A stretch of 64,000 nucleotides of DNA. It comes from Trileptium ribeirensis. Lineage: Eukaryota > Nematoda > Enoplea > Enoplida > Thoracostomopsidae. The notes beneath the pieces are model-generated. The model made no database searches. It was not told the DNA's origin and worked only from the letters and a program-made list of their open reading frames with translations. A program made the position numbers and the translations under genes. Location: NCBI GenBank assembly GCA_030248225.1, contig JASANE010028601.1:1-64000 (forward strand), read 5' to 3'. Of the stretch, positions 34,780 through 46,700 are shown piece by piece (the first letter of the stretch is position 1; every line of letters starts with the position of its first letter).

Positions 34780-35960
34780 ATACATTTTTATTTTGTCTTA
34801 GTTTTTAAGGAAAAACAGGAATAGATTTTTAGATCAAAAACATTAAGTATTATTATCGCATGTATTTTCTTCCGAGTGAGTTTAGTTTGGTTAATTATTT
34901 TATAAATCCATGAGTTCACTACTGATTTCCTAATGCATTTCCTAATATTTGATCTTGACTCACCAATATATAATTTATGTGAGTGACCCATTAGGCCTTT
35001 GATGACACGTATAGCAAAATAATCATTGAACTCAACATTGACTAATCCGTCAATGGTTTTGTATGTTAAAGTTATATCCTGTATTAATTTTCGATCATGA
35101 ATCGAAAATCTAAGCGTAGATGGTCTATTTGTATCCAGGCAGTCTATTTGTAAACAGTTTTTGGACTATATCAATATCTTTTTTGCGACAGTAAGACCAA
35201 ACTACAAATGAATATTCCATTATAGTCAAAACGATTGATTTATAAACTTTACAAGAAAATTTAACATTTCCACTAGAGAAACTTGATAACATCTCCGTGT
35301 TCGAAAAAATAATATTGATCATTTACGGGGCTATTCCGAGGTCACTACAGCTCGAAATAGACTAAATTTCGCTATTTCCAAAAGAATTACTGCCAAAATG
35401 CAGAGCCTGTCATCTGTTCTAAAAGCAATTTTAACTTTTATATCAAGCGACTACTGCAAAAGATTATCTTAGTCGTGTTGAACGTAATAGTATTTAAATT
35501 TGCCTTCAAAATATGTATAATAAATTCAAAATCTAAATAATTTTACGTCGTCATCAAACAGACTCACTGATAATAGATTATAGAATTTTCAGATCGTAAA
35601 TAGGAATGGAGAAAATTTAGTTCCTTGTATATTTTCTTGCAAAACGTACGTGTAAAATTGCTAACCTAGATGAATCAACTTGCACATATCATTAGCTTTC
35701 AGATATATATGTACTAAACCAAGCAAGTAAATTGCCAGTAATACCAATAGATTCAAGCGATTTAAGCAATTTTATATGAGAAACAGTATCAAAAGCTTTA
35801 CTAAATCAATTAAACATCAATACACCAGATTCATAGTTCAGTTAATAAATCTGTTAATAGATGTGAAGTAGTTGAAGAGTGTTGCCTGAATACGTATTGT
35901 TTATTGGAAAACGAATTGTTATATACAACGAAAATCTGATAATTTATAAACTTCGATGAG
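34780..35960 (-). pseudogene. decayed CR1/Rex1-like non-LTR retrotransposon RT
   Basis: Fragments in the right order on the - strand: GNTLQLLHIY (~35900), FSKAFDTVSHIKLLKSLESI (~35800), a QGTKFSPFLF block where PQGSxLGPLLF is usual (~35620), LFDDDVKLF at the FADD catalytic site (~35545), CKVYKSIVLTIMEYSFVVWS (~35200) and GHSHKLYIGESRSNIRK near the C-terminus (~34960). Stops and frame changes separate them, and the 5' end and endonuclease are missing. It is a 5'-truncated, inactive copy. Confidence 0.82.
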
Positions 35961-36487
35961 TTTAGAACTTAGGCGTTGACTAATTTTATGCATGGTATGC
36001 AATTGCATGTGTAAAGCTGTCTGTTTATGAGTGAATACACTTTCGGTGAATACACTAAGGTTGTACTTCTTTCGAATTTGCGAAACGAACTGTAAGTTCG
36101 TATTCTTGTCCGTCTTGGCCAAATGACATGCAGAATAGCACAGCTACGTTCGCGGTCTATGAATGCATATATAAATCACTTATGGCATCTGAAACGCGAA
36201 TGAAACTTTCTTTTAAAGTGTACACACAATAAGTAAACTACGATCTAATTCATAAAAAGTGATCACGGGCAGCACCTCGGTTTTGCTGTATCTCAAATCG
36301 TGCGCGCGTATATAAATAGAAATTATTTAAACTTTAAAGAATGTTTTTGTGGTTAGATTTACAGACATTCTTTGGAATAAATTCTTGTGGCAAAATGATT
36401 TAGGACAGTTGAAAAGTAAACTGATAAATATTCACTCTCAAGTTATGATATAGCTCCGCGACCATAACGGCAATGCATCGTGATATG

Positions 36488-36887
36488 GTTTGTTCGGCTC
36501 TGCTCCATTATTGGTCATTATTGGTCACATATAGCCGTCTTTAGTCCTTCATTGATTCTTCGGTTTTACTCCATTATTAGTCATTATTGATCACATACAG
36601 CCGTCTTTAGTTCTTCATGGATTGTTCGGACTCTGCTCCATTATTGGTCATTATTGGTCACATACAGCCGTCTTTAGTACTTCATGGATTGTTCAGCTCT
36701 GCTCTATTATTGGTCACATACAGCCGTCTTTAGTCCTTCATGGATTGTTCGGCTCTGCTCCATTATTGGTCATTATTGGTGACATACAGCCGTCTTTTGT
36801 CCTTCATGGATTGTTCGGATCTGCTTCATTATTGGTCATTATTGGTCACATATAGCCGTCTTTAGTCCTTCATTGATTGTTGTAATA
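36488..36887. repeat. ~66-bp tandem array, six copies
   Basis: Unit gattgttcggctctgctcca followed by ttattggtcattattggtca, then catacagccgtctttagtcc. One unit lacks one of the two ttattggtca blocks. Flanked by AT-rich DNA. Confidence 0.9.
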
Positions 36888-37322
36888 AAAGCACTAGGGT
36901 GTCGACTAATTTGTTCAAAACACGTGGGGCAAAAAGTGCCAAACAATTGACGGTAGATTGAAGCAGTCATTAGTTGGGGCAAGTAAACAATTGACTTCAG
37001 CCAAGTTAGACTTTTATTAAAGCCTTCGCTGTGTAGTAAAATATAAAACTAAGATATTATGTTGCTTACCTAAATGTTAGCGCACCATTCAGTTTAACCC
37101 GGCATTTAACACGACTATTTGATTCAATAGCGAAGAAAAATGTCTTCTATGTTTCCCCGATGGCATATTTCTGAGCAAATATGTTTTAACGTCAACTATG
37201 TTTTCTAAACTATTTTCTAAACGTCAACTATGTTGTCGCAAAATTTGTTCAGTAAATATCTGTCTGAGACCAAAGTTTTACAGCCGCATTTTAAAGATTT
37301 TGTTTTGCACGTCTCCGTATAG

Positions 37323-38217
37323 AACTAGTGAAGCTCGCTTGCGAACCAGAATTCGAGTAGTGAGAACAATCCCCCGAAGTCTGTTGTAGAAAGCACACAC
37401 AAACAAAGGCTACACACAGTACGCAGGTGCAGCATTATATAAACCGTGAGTGATGAGTCATAGTTACGCCAGCCTCTTTTGAAAGCCAACGTATGCAGTA
37501 GACAAAACATCATACAACGAGTACAAAAACAACTAACAATTTAATAATTCAATAAAACCCTAAATTGACCGAGAAAAGAACGTTAAAGAATTCAAACCGA
37601 CACTTGAGAAAAATCTCATTTTTTATACCAAGTATGAAGCAGAAGTGTGAAAAATATTTGCCACACAATATTTTTGACACTTGCAATGACCTTGTTGGCC
37701 CAGAAAACCCCATATAAGACACTAAAAGCCACAAAAACACACAATTAGGTGCATTTCCCGCGACTTTTCACCAAATATGAAATTTGGCGCCAACTATAAG
37801 CTTATAGACTCCAGATTGGGAAGTAGTTGAAAAACTTGTTATATATCATTGGAAAGCCCTGGTAAAGCTACATGGAATAGGCCTGTTAATTTGCGGATAC
37901 CTCCTTTACTTATTGAGAAAAGTCGCAAAAACTGTAGGGGTGCCCGAAAAAGGGCCAAAATGACGTCATTTTGCCCCATAACTTTTCCCACGGTAAAAAA
38001 TTAAAAAATCGGGCTCCGTTACTACACCTAAATGGATTCGACCATTGCGATTCGAATGAGCTATCTTGCATAAAATCTGCCCAACCGTTATCGAGATCCA
38101 GGTGTGACAGACACACACAGACAGGACCTCCTCAACACCCCTCCAGAGCCAAAATTGAAAATTCTCGTTCCACTCGCTCGCTTACTCGAATTCAAAAATA
38201 TTTCTAATAGAAAAACT
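37323..38217 (-). mobile_element. non-autonomous element, copy B
   Basis: The inverted counterpart of 27953-28913: same ends (actagtgaagctcgcttgcg at one side, a gcgagtg...cgagaattttc block at the other) and the same body order (gcaaaatgacgtcattttg, ttggcgccaaatttcatatt). It has one 173-bp unit rather than three and an extra ~180-bp segment near 37380-37610. It probably represents the longer ancestral form. Confidence 0.72.
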
Positions 38218-38639
38218 ATACCTATTTAAATAAAAATTAGTTTCACAAATGAATATTTGCAGCACAGACACTAGTGCGTTCACAGTGCGTGAGCAATAAA
38301 GTTTAAAGTTTAAACGAGTTACCGCACCTACATATCTTTGAAAACAACGCTGCTTAATATACTACGACTGACTTGTAACACTTGACTTCAGTTGCAGTGG
38401 AAAATAGCATAATTGACAATATAAACTATGTTACAATTGTATAATTAAAAAATATAATTAAAAGTCTCTTTACTAAGCGAACATTTCGATTTAAAAAAAT
38501 ATCTTGTTTGGTGTCGTACCTAAAATCTTAGCGGACTTAATAAATTTGTTAATACTGAAAGTCTCGAGAAATCAAATTTACGGGAATGATTTATCAATTT
38601 TTGTTAACAGCTGTGACTTTTGAAAAAGTATATTATAGC

Positions 38640-38918
38640 CACGATTTTCCTCATGTATCCGAACAAAGATTTGTGATACAGAAATCCGTAGGTGTTGTTG
38701 GCAATTTCTATTTTTGTGATTCAGCACCGCACTTTTCTGACCACGTACACGAAAAATGCGATCACAAAGTCGCATTTTTTGCGTATACTACGAGCACATA
38801 GAGCGCGAAAATAGCTGTCTGATTTAGAGTGTCATTTGGTGACTGCTGAAAACCGATAACGGAGAAATTTATGTTAACGAAAAAACAACCATGGTGTACG
38901 CACCTAAAGTGGACTCAA
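38640..38918. repeat. partial copy of the 32776-33249 element
   Basis: Shares gaacaaagatttgtgatac and tggtgtacgcacctaaagtg with the copy at 32776-33249. The left end is missing or diverged. Confidence 0.55.
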
Positions 38919-39487
38919 GATATTATATAAAACATGTGTGGCTATTTCCACTACATAAGCGATGAATACATACTCGGTACGCTTTCAGATCACTTAAATG
39001 ATTTGTGGAGCTATTGCAAAGTGTTAGTAGCAACAGCTGAAAACATGTATCAAATGATTTATGACATATATTCGAATTTTATGTGCAATGGTAACTCAAA
39101 GATGTCTGCAACAGTTTACAGTTAATGCATAATTTCAACATGAACCCTGCATAATTCATTATTTTAATTTTATCAAATATCAGCATTATTTATACAATTT
39201 CCAAGAATTAACGATTGGCTTATCGTCCTCTAAATTTCGACAATTTTTGATCCATTACCGAGAGCCTTGAAGAAACGGAGATGTGAACAGTCAGGTCATT
39301 GCACCTTCGCCAAACTAAGTCTATGTTCTTAGTCCCAGCGTTGATATTGCAAAGTTTTTGAAAATAAGAATTATTGTAAGCAACCGGTTAAAGCCGATGC
39401 ATCTGCTGAAACAGTCAGTATTCGATTATTGCTGTTGCGTTAAAGGCTAGTTTTGCTCGGGTCCTCGAAGTTTTTTTGAAGTTTTTA

Positions 39488-40794
39488 CTAAATAATGCTT
39501 TCACGATCGGCCCATGATATTCTATTTACTTCCCGCGTCAGGACATTTGGATTTACTGTGTCCTCGTTGTATCTTCCACTTCCTTCAGTTGATGGAACTT
39601 CGTAGTGCCGTTCACCGTTACTGTCATCCCTATTCTCATGATAAACATATCTTTGAGGAACGCCGTCCAAGTTAAGGTGTCCCATTCGTTGCAGTAACGG
39701 TTCCGACCAATTGTTAGGGCCATAATTATTCAATGCACTGCCGTTGTTTGACGGGTTTCTATCCATACCAATTGCCGATACAGTTGTTTTTTTCGGTTCC
39801 GCTGCAAGTTCAGGCGAAGGATACACAAAGCTAATATGTCTCGACGGCTTTCGTTCACTGTCACTCCTGAAGTGTTTTCTAGGGGTAGTAGAGTCAATAG
39901 GGGTGGTATCATAAGGATTATATCTAGCTTTTGCGTCATGCCTGCGTTCGTATGACGGTGGCTTAAACTTGTTTTCCAGTTCCGTGAAAAGTTTTGTTTT
40001 GAAATTGTCGAATATACGTTCGAACAGTTCGGGATTTATTTGCGTTTGGTTGTCGGAGAAGCATTCTGCTGCGTTAATAGCGACATGTGAAGTTGCCGAC
40101 CCTGTAATAGATGATTTCATATCGCTTTCTTCAACTTGTTCTTGAGAAATGTCGGTTTGTGTCATTGAATCAATCATTGTTGATTTTGTTGAATCTGAAG
40201 ATTGCATAGAGTCATCCTCTGTGAACACATCGTTATATGAGTAAGGTATGATATATTCTGGCATTTCCGGTTCTGTTGTAGGAGCGGTTTGTGTGATTTC
40301 GTGCTCTTGGATTGCTTCTGCATCGGAAATGCCACAGTCTTTCATATTTTCATCCACATTTTCAGCTTCAAATATCGTCTCTTTCGCGATTGGAGATGGA
40401 GGAGGAGAAAGGGCACTGCTAATTTGTGAACCGCCCTGGCTATTTTCGTTATGCAGCGATTCAGTGGATCCAGCGTCCACCGAAATTTGAGGTATAATAT
40501 GTGGCAAGGATGCTCTAGCTAGCGGCTTGCGGTTTCCATACCTTGTCGAACCGCTTCTGTTTAATTTACTTAGATAGTTGCCATCCGGAACTGGCAAACT
40601 GCGAATACTGGTCTTATGAGTTACGGCAAACGCGGGCTGAAAATTTATATCAGACTGTGGTGATGGCGATGGTGTGTAAGCAGTATAGCCAGGGTGAAGC
40701 ATGTAATCTTTTTGATGAAATTTCGATCGGTTGTCCGGGTGAAGATTAACGTTTAGCGGTGCGAGCTGCTTACGACTTTTTGGCTCCGCATTTG
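39488..40794 (-). CDS. trpc: TRPC last coding exon, cytoplasmic tail
   Basis: Acceptor atattttag, phase 1. 435 residues of polar, Ser/Pro/Asn-rich tail ([21 protein letters not shown]) ending ADRESII and a TAG at 39488-39490. The final S-I-I fits a class I PDZ ligand. Such tails diverge fast, so homology here is weak; exon membership rests on phase and the continuous frame. Confidence 0.85.
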
Positions 40795-43700
40795 CTAAAA
40801 TATATATCCACAAAGCTGTATGGTTACATACATGCTGACTTTCCTATGTTTCCCGGAGGGAGCGAGTAGCCGGGGTTCGCAGAGTGGGAGGTCATCTCAG
40901 CGGAGAGGGTGTAGAGGCCTTTGTTGAGGAGGTCGTGAGGGGGATAGATTTTCGAAACTTTGTGGGACGAAAGATTTTTATCAATTCAATTTTTGACTAT
41001 TTTTCCCTGACGTTTGCCTATTTTTGCATGATTTTTACCAATTTTTCCCCAATTTTAAACCTGTTTGTTTCAAAAGTTTTCGCGAGTCTTAGCAGGGAGG
41101 GGGTGAACGGAGGAGGGCAAATATTTATCCTTCATTGTCAAAGATTAACCGTGCATATAACGGGCTGAAAACTACATAGCCATCATCCAGCTGTTTAATG
41201 TAAAGTGTAACGAGTTTTTGGAGACTGCGAAGCTTATGCTGGGTTCAGACGTCAAGTTTTGCTTAAATTTTGAGCTCAAATTTTGATCAATATTTGAACA
41301 CATTTTTTTTATATTTTTGGTGAATTTGATCGTGTGAACACTGCTCAAAATATTTTCTTTGGCACATTACGTTAGCCAATCACAGCAAATGAATAGAAAT
41401 TAAAAATTTTTGAGCTCAAAATGTGAACTAAAATTTTGAAGCAGAGTTTGACATATTTTTCCATTACAAGTTACAATCAAATTTTGATCAAGATTTGATT
41501 AAGTTTTGTTTACAACATAAAATCTAGTTTTGAAATCAAATTTTGAGCACAAAGTATGACGTGTTAACGCACCATTAGGATTTCAACCCACATGCTGTAC
41601 CTGATATTTCCAAACTTTTAAGCTTTAAAATTGCACCTGTCTGCTGCAGTTTAATTCTTGTTTCGCCCAAAATATTGTTGTAACATTCTGAAACGATTAT
41701 CGCTCACTTCTCTCTGAGTTGTTGTAACCTAATATTTGCAGCTGTGCTGTCGAGTATGGTATTCTTATTGACACTCATTTTTGACGCATGTCTTCGCTTG
41801 CCATACAAATGACGGCTATCTGTTACATCGCCATTAGTATCTGGTACAACAGTTTTTTATTTTTGCCATTTTTGACGCATGTATTCGCTGCCATACAAAT
41901 GACGGCTATCTGTTACATCGCCATTAGTTTCTGGTACAACAATTTTTTTTATTTTTGCTTTTTCGCCTAGTCCAATTTTGACAGTAGTTTACCGACAGTA
42001 ACAATTTCGCTTGCCGTGTAAAAGCACCTAAAATACTAGATATTTAAAACTGACAGCGATATTAGAGTCGGGAGTTTCTTGGACGACAAATCATTACCTG
42101 TGCCACGCTGTTGATTTCTCATCGGCATTTGTGACCGGGGAGTACTGATTGTTCTTAGTATTTCTTGTTTAACGCTATTGATTTGGCTTGATGAACGCAA
42201 ACAGTCACGGCGACGATCGTCTCGAATTTCGTATCTAAAATAATGCGTTGTCGCTGTCATAAAATATTTTGAGCAATTGTTTTTGCATAAACGACATCCG
42301 TTCAAACATTTGTACGCGCGGTTATGACGACTTCAAACGAAGTAACACAAGTTTGAACGAGTCGAAATATTACAACCGTGCGTACATAACTTTCAAGCAC
42401 GGCTGACTGTGCTATAAAACTGACATATAATATCCCTCCGTGCGTTCAGACATTTTAACGCACAATTTCAAAAACACAGATAAAGTTAAACTACGTGCCG
42501 TGTCCGTAATTGCCGCATAACAGTGTATAATAGCATCACAAGCTAAAAGTAATAACATGAACCGCGTTGTGATAGCGAGGTTCTAAAATGACAATAAATA
42601 TTTGACGAGTGTATGTAATTTTAACGCGTACACCATGGTAAAAATTGTGTTATCGCGAGAAAATAAATTAAAAATATAAAGCTACAAATTTGAATTTAAC
42701 TGAAAATTCATAACAATACAATGGTTGATAGTCCATTCAAATGAAAAATTCGCAGGTCAGTGCAAAAATCGATCATTATAACCTTTTTGTGGCGGAAGTG
42801 AAATGCATGTTATGCCGTTCTCTATATACTAAGCTTAGGCTTGATCCTTAACCTAAGCAAAGATCCTTAGGTAGCGTTACACCAAAACCTAATTGGAGTC
42901 TGCCGCCCCCGAACCAGCGCACTAAGCTGTTCTTTTTTCTAGCTATATTACATACAGCCCCTAAAGGTAGCATGGGTGTACAAATTGATACAGCCAAAAT
43001 GCTCGATGTTGTTTTAATACTGGAGATTATACAAAATGGCTACACTGCAGATATGCTGCCTTATTCTAAGCGTCTAGTTTCACAGATTCATTCCAGAAAG
43101 TAAAGGTAATTAAGCTGTCACCATCGGACAAGCATAAACATTATAAATAATAAATAATATAATATGTAATAATCTAAATTGTGCTTCGTGTAATCCTGAA
43201 AAAAACTAGAAATCCGTTAATGTCCTCCGCACGAGCGTTTGTGTTACATTAGCTTACCTTAGACTCGATATATCCTGTTTAATTTCAAGTAAATCATCTT
43301 CCTGTATGCCGTCATTCCTACTTTCACGCTTCACCATGTGAATATATCGGTGGATGAGACGTTCCATGATCACCTATAAACTGTCAAGACAATTTGTACT
43401 TTGCTAAAAGTAAAGATCCAAAAAATTTACTTGTGATTAATGAAAAAGCGTACATGTAATAGTTATAGCACAATCAGCTGTGCATTTGTGGTGACGAGTT
43501 AAACAAGCGTTGTAAAACACGGACGCAATGTCACAACTATCTTGAAGCATAATCTGTGCTGTGTACACAGATGTTTGTACACACGGCCTTATCCGTATAA
43601 ACTGAGTCACAAGCTGGCTGTATTTCTGCATTTAAAATTGTTCAGAATACGTATCTCAACTGCCTGATATACAATGTTGCGCACTAAAACTGTTTTTTTT

Positions 43701-46700
43701 TCTAATTTCTTTTGAAGACCATCAAACTCTGGTGTTATATTACGAAACTCTAGGTGCAAAACATCTTATCCATGCATTCAACGTGCAAATACTGAGTGCA
43801 AATCAGTATTACTTCAATCGCCAGCGTTTGTCTATATTTATATGCAAATGTCAGGACGAAATCGTGTCATCGTTCAATGGTCAATAACGGCAACATTTCC
43901 ATAACAGCTTAGACGAGTATTTAACTGTTTGCGCACTAAAACTGTTTTTTTTTCTAATTTCTTTTGAAGACCATCAAACTCTGGTGTTATATTACGAAAC
44001 TCTAGGTGCAAAACATCTTATCCATGCATTCAACGTGCAAATACTGAGTGCAAATCAGTATTACTTCAATCGCCAGCGTTTGTCTATATTTATATGCAAA
44101 TGTCAGGACGAAATCGTGTCATCGTTCAATGGTCAATAACGGCAACATTTCCATAACAGCTTAGACGAGTATTTAACAGGACTGAATTTACGTTCACAGC
44201 CAAAATTCTGAAGCAGAAAGTTTATGTAATTTGAAAATTAACCCTTCGACTAAAAGAACAAAAACTATGATCAATACTTCACGATTGCTTCTGGAGCAGG
44301 ATTTGACCATAGGAGTGTAGGTCACAATAGATCGCGTCATTCTCACTGCATTTTATATAGCAATGATGAGAAGTGTCATACTATTTAATATTGTAAGGAT
44401 ATATTGACATTAATTTTATACACTTTGCGATATCGGTTTGGCTTGGAAATGCCAGGACTAACTCGACTTGAAGGCTCTGCTTCTCTATTCCCCAGCTATG
44501 TAATGTTTTCCAACAGGTAAAAATTCCTACTTGAACGTTTCGGAGACGGATTTATTCATATAAGTAACATAAGATAGTAAGACAATAAAAATAGCCGATG
44601 GGTTGTATTTTTACTGAAGGGTGTGACACTCTTCAGGTTTCCCTTGTGAAAGATACCGGTATGTGAAGGTTGCGTCCGGGCTTACGCCCCTAGTTCGTGA
44701 CTGACATTATCGGTCATAAACACGATCTACACCATGTACTTGGACACCCGGCTTTGACCCCTCCATGTTCATGGTTCACCAAATTTACAGCCCATCTATA
44801 TCCTTGGCATTTCCGGACCATCATATACAGACTCCAGTAAATTCGATGATCTAGAAGCGTAGTAGGAATCAAAGCCGGTTGTCAAAGAACATGGGTGTAT
44901 GTCATGTTTATCATGCATGTGGCGTTTCGACAATATTGGTCAGAAACCTGAATGGTGAAACTGAAAATGATCCTAACATAGCGCAACGTTAGAGAAATAT
45001 AAAGAGTGTCACATATTCATGGTATAGCTCCATCATCGGATGTTGGGAATAGTGGTACATATATTGTTCGCCCAGTTCGGTCACGAAAAGTTTATGGCTC
45101 AGTCACGCTTCTGGGGTCTGCTATTTTGCCAATGTAAAGAAGGATACTTCGCAATGAACAGTGACTGCTTCAACGTCGTGTATATTGCATGCACCACATT
45201 TTGGAAAATCCCCAAGCACTTCAAATATATACAATGACAAATGTCTAGTAAATGATGCAAATACGAACACCTCAAGTCACCGTTTGTAGAATTTCATCCA
45301 ATAAGTCACATTTTGGCTAATGAGATGAAATTGTTCTATGAAATTGATTAAACATACCGTCGTATTACGACTTGATTGTTAAATAAATTGCACCAAAAAT
45401 GATGGATGGTAATAGAACCGGAAACAGATATGGGATTTAACGATAATGTAAAGTGATCATGATATCAGTAGCGGCAGCGCCAAAACTTTAAAATTCCCAT
45501 AAAATACCAGTTTAATCGAACGATATGAATTTTTATTAACCCTTTTCCACCTTAATAAGTGTGTATTTAAGCTATTATTTAACAACCTTTTGCGACCCCG
45601 GCGAAATGAATCTCGATCGTTAGTGTGTGAGACTTGTACGTTGGCCAATATGCTATGTATTTAAGCTATTATTTAACAACCTTTTGCGACCCCGGCGAAA
45701 TGCCATCCGAGACCACGCCCCAGCACAAAGCAAAACAACCCGACCCCGGCGAAAAATCTCGATCGGGGCGAGACGAGCCACGAGCTAAAGCTATCAACCC
45801 CCCCCAAAACCACCGCAACCCGTCCACCACTAGCTATATTAACAACCTGCGACCCTGGCTAAATGATCTCGATCGTTAGTGTGTGAGACTTGTACGTTGG
45901 CCAATATGCTATGTATTTAAGCTATTATTTAACAACCTTTTGCGACCCCGGCGAAATGAATCTCGATCGTTTGTGTGCGAGACTTGTACGTTGGCCACCA
46001 TGCTATGTATTTAAGCTATTATTTAACAACCTTTTGCGACCCCGGCGAAATGAATCTCGATCGTTTGTGTGCGAGACCTGTACGTTGTCCACCATGCTAT
46101 GTATTTAAGCTATTATTTAACAACCTTTTGCGACCCCGGCGAAATGTATCTCGATCGTTTGTGTGCGAGACTTGTACGCTGGCCACCAGGCTATGTATTT
46201 AAGCTATTATTTAACAACCTTTTGCGACCCCGGCGAAATGAATCTCGATCGTTTGTGTGCGAGACCTGTACGTTGTCCACCATGCTATGTATTTAAGCTA
46301 TTATTTAACAACCTTTTGCGACCCCGGCGAAATGAATCTCGATCGTTTGTGTGCGAGACTTGTACGTTGGCCACCATGCTATGTATTTAAGTTATTTAAC
46401 AACAGTTTGCGACCCCTGCGAAATGAATCTTGATCGTTTGTGTGCGAGACTTGTACATTGGCCATTATGCTATGTATGCACCGTTGCTCTGTTCCTTAAG
46501 AGACCTCACAAAGCGCGAAATCAACAATGTAAACCTAATAGCAACAACAAAAGTAACAGGAAACGCACGCCGTACGATAAACCTGGCAAGTCAATCGTGT
46601 CGGAATGCACGTTGTTACAAATGTGTGAATCGATGCGGCAAAGGGTTAATAGATTCTCAGTAAGGATACGTTTTTGTTTTCCTGTAAAACCAATGAAAAA

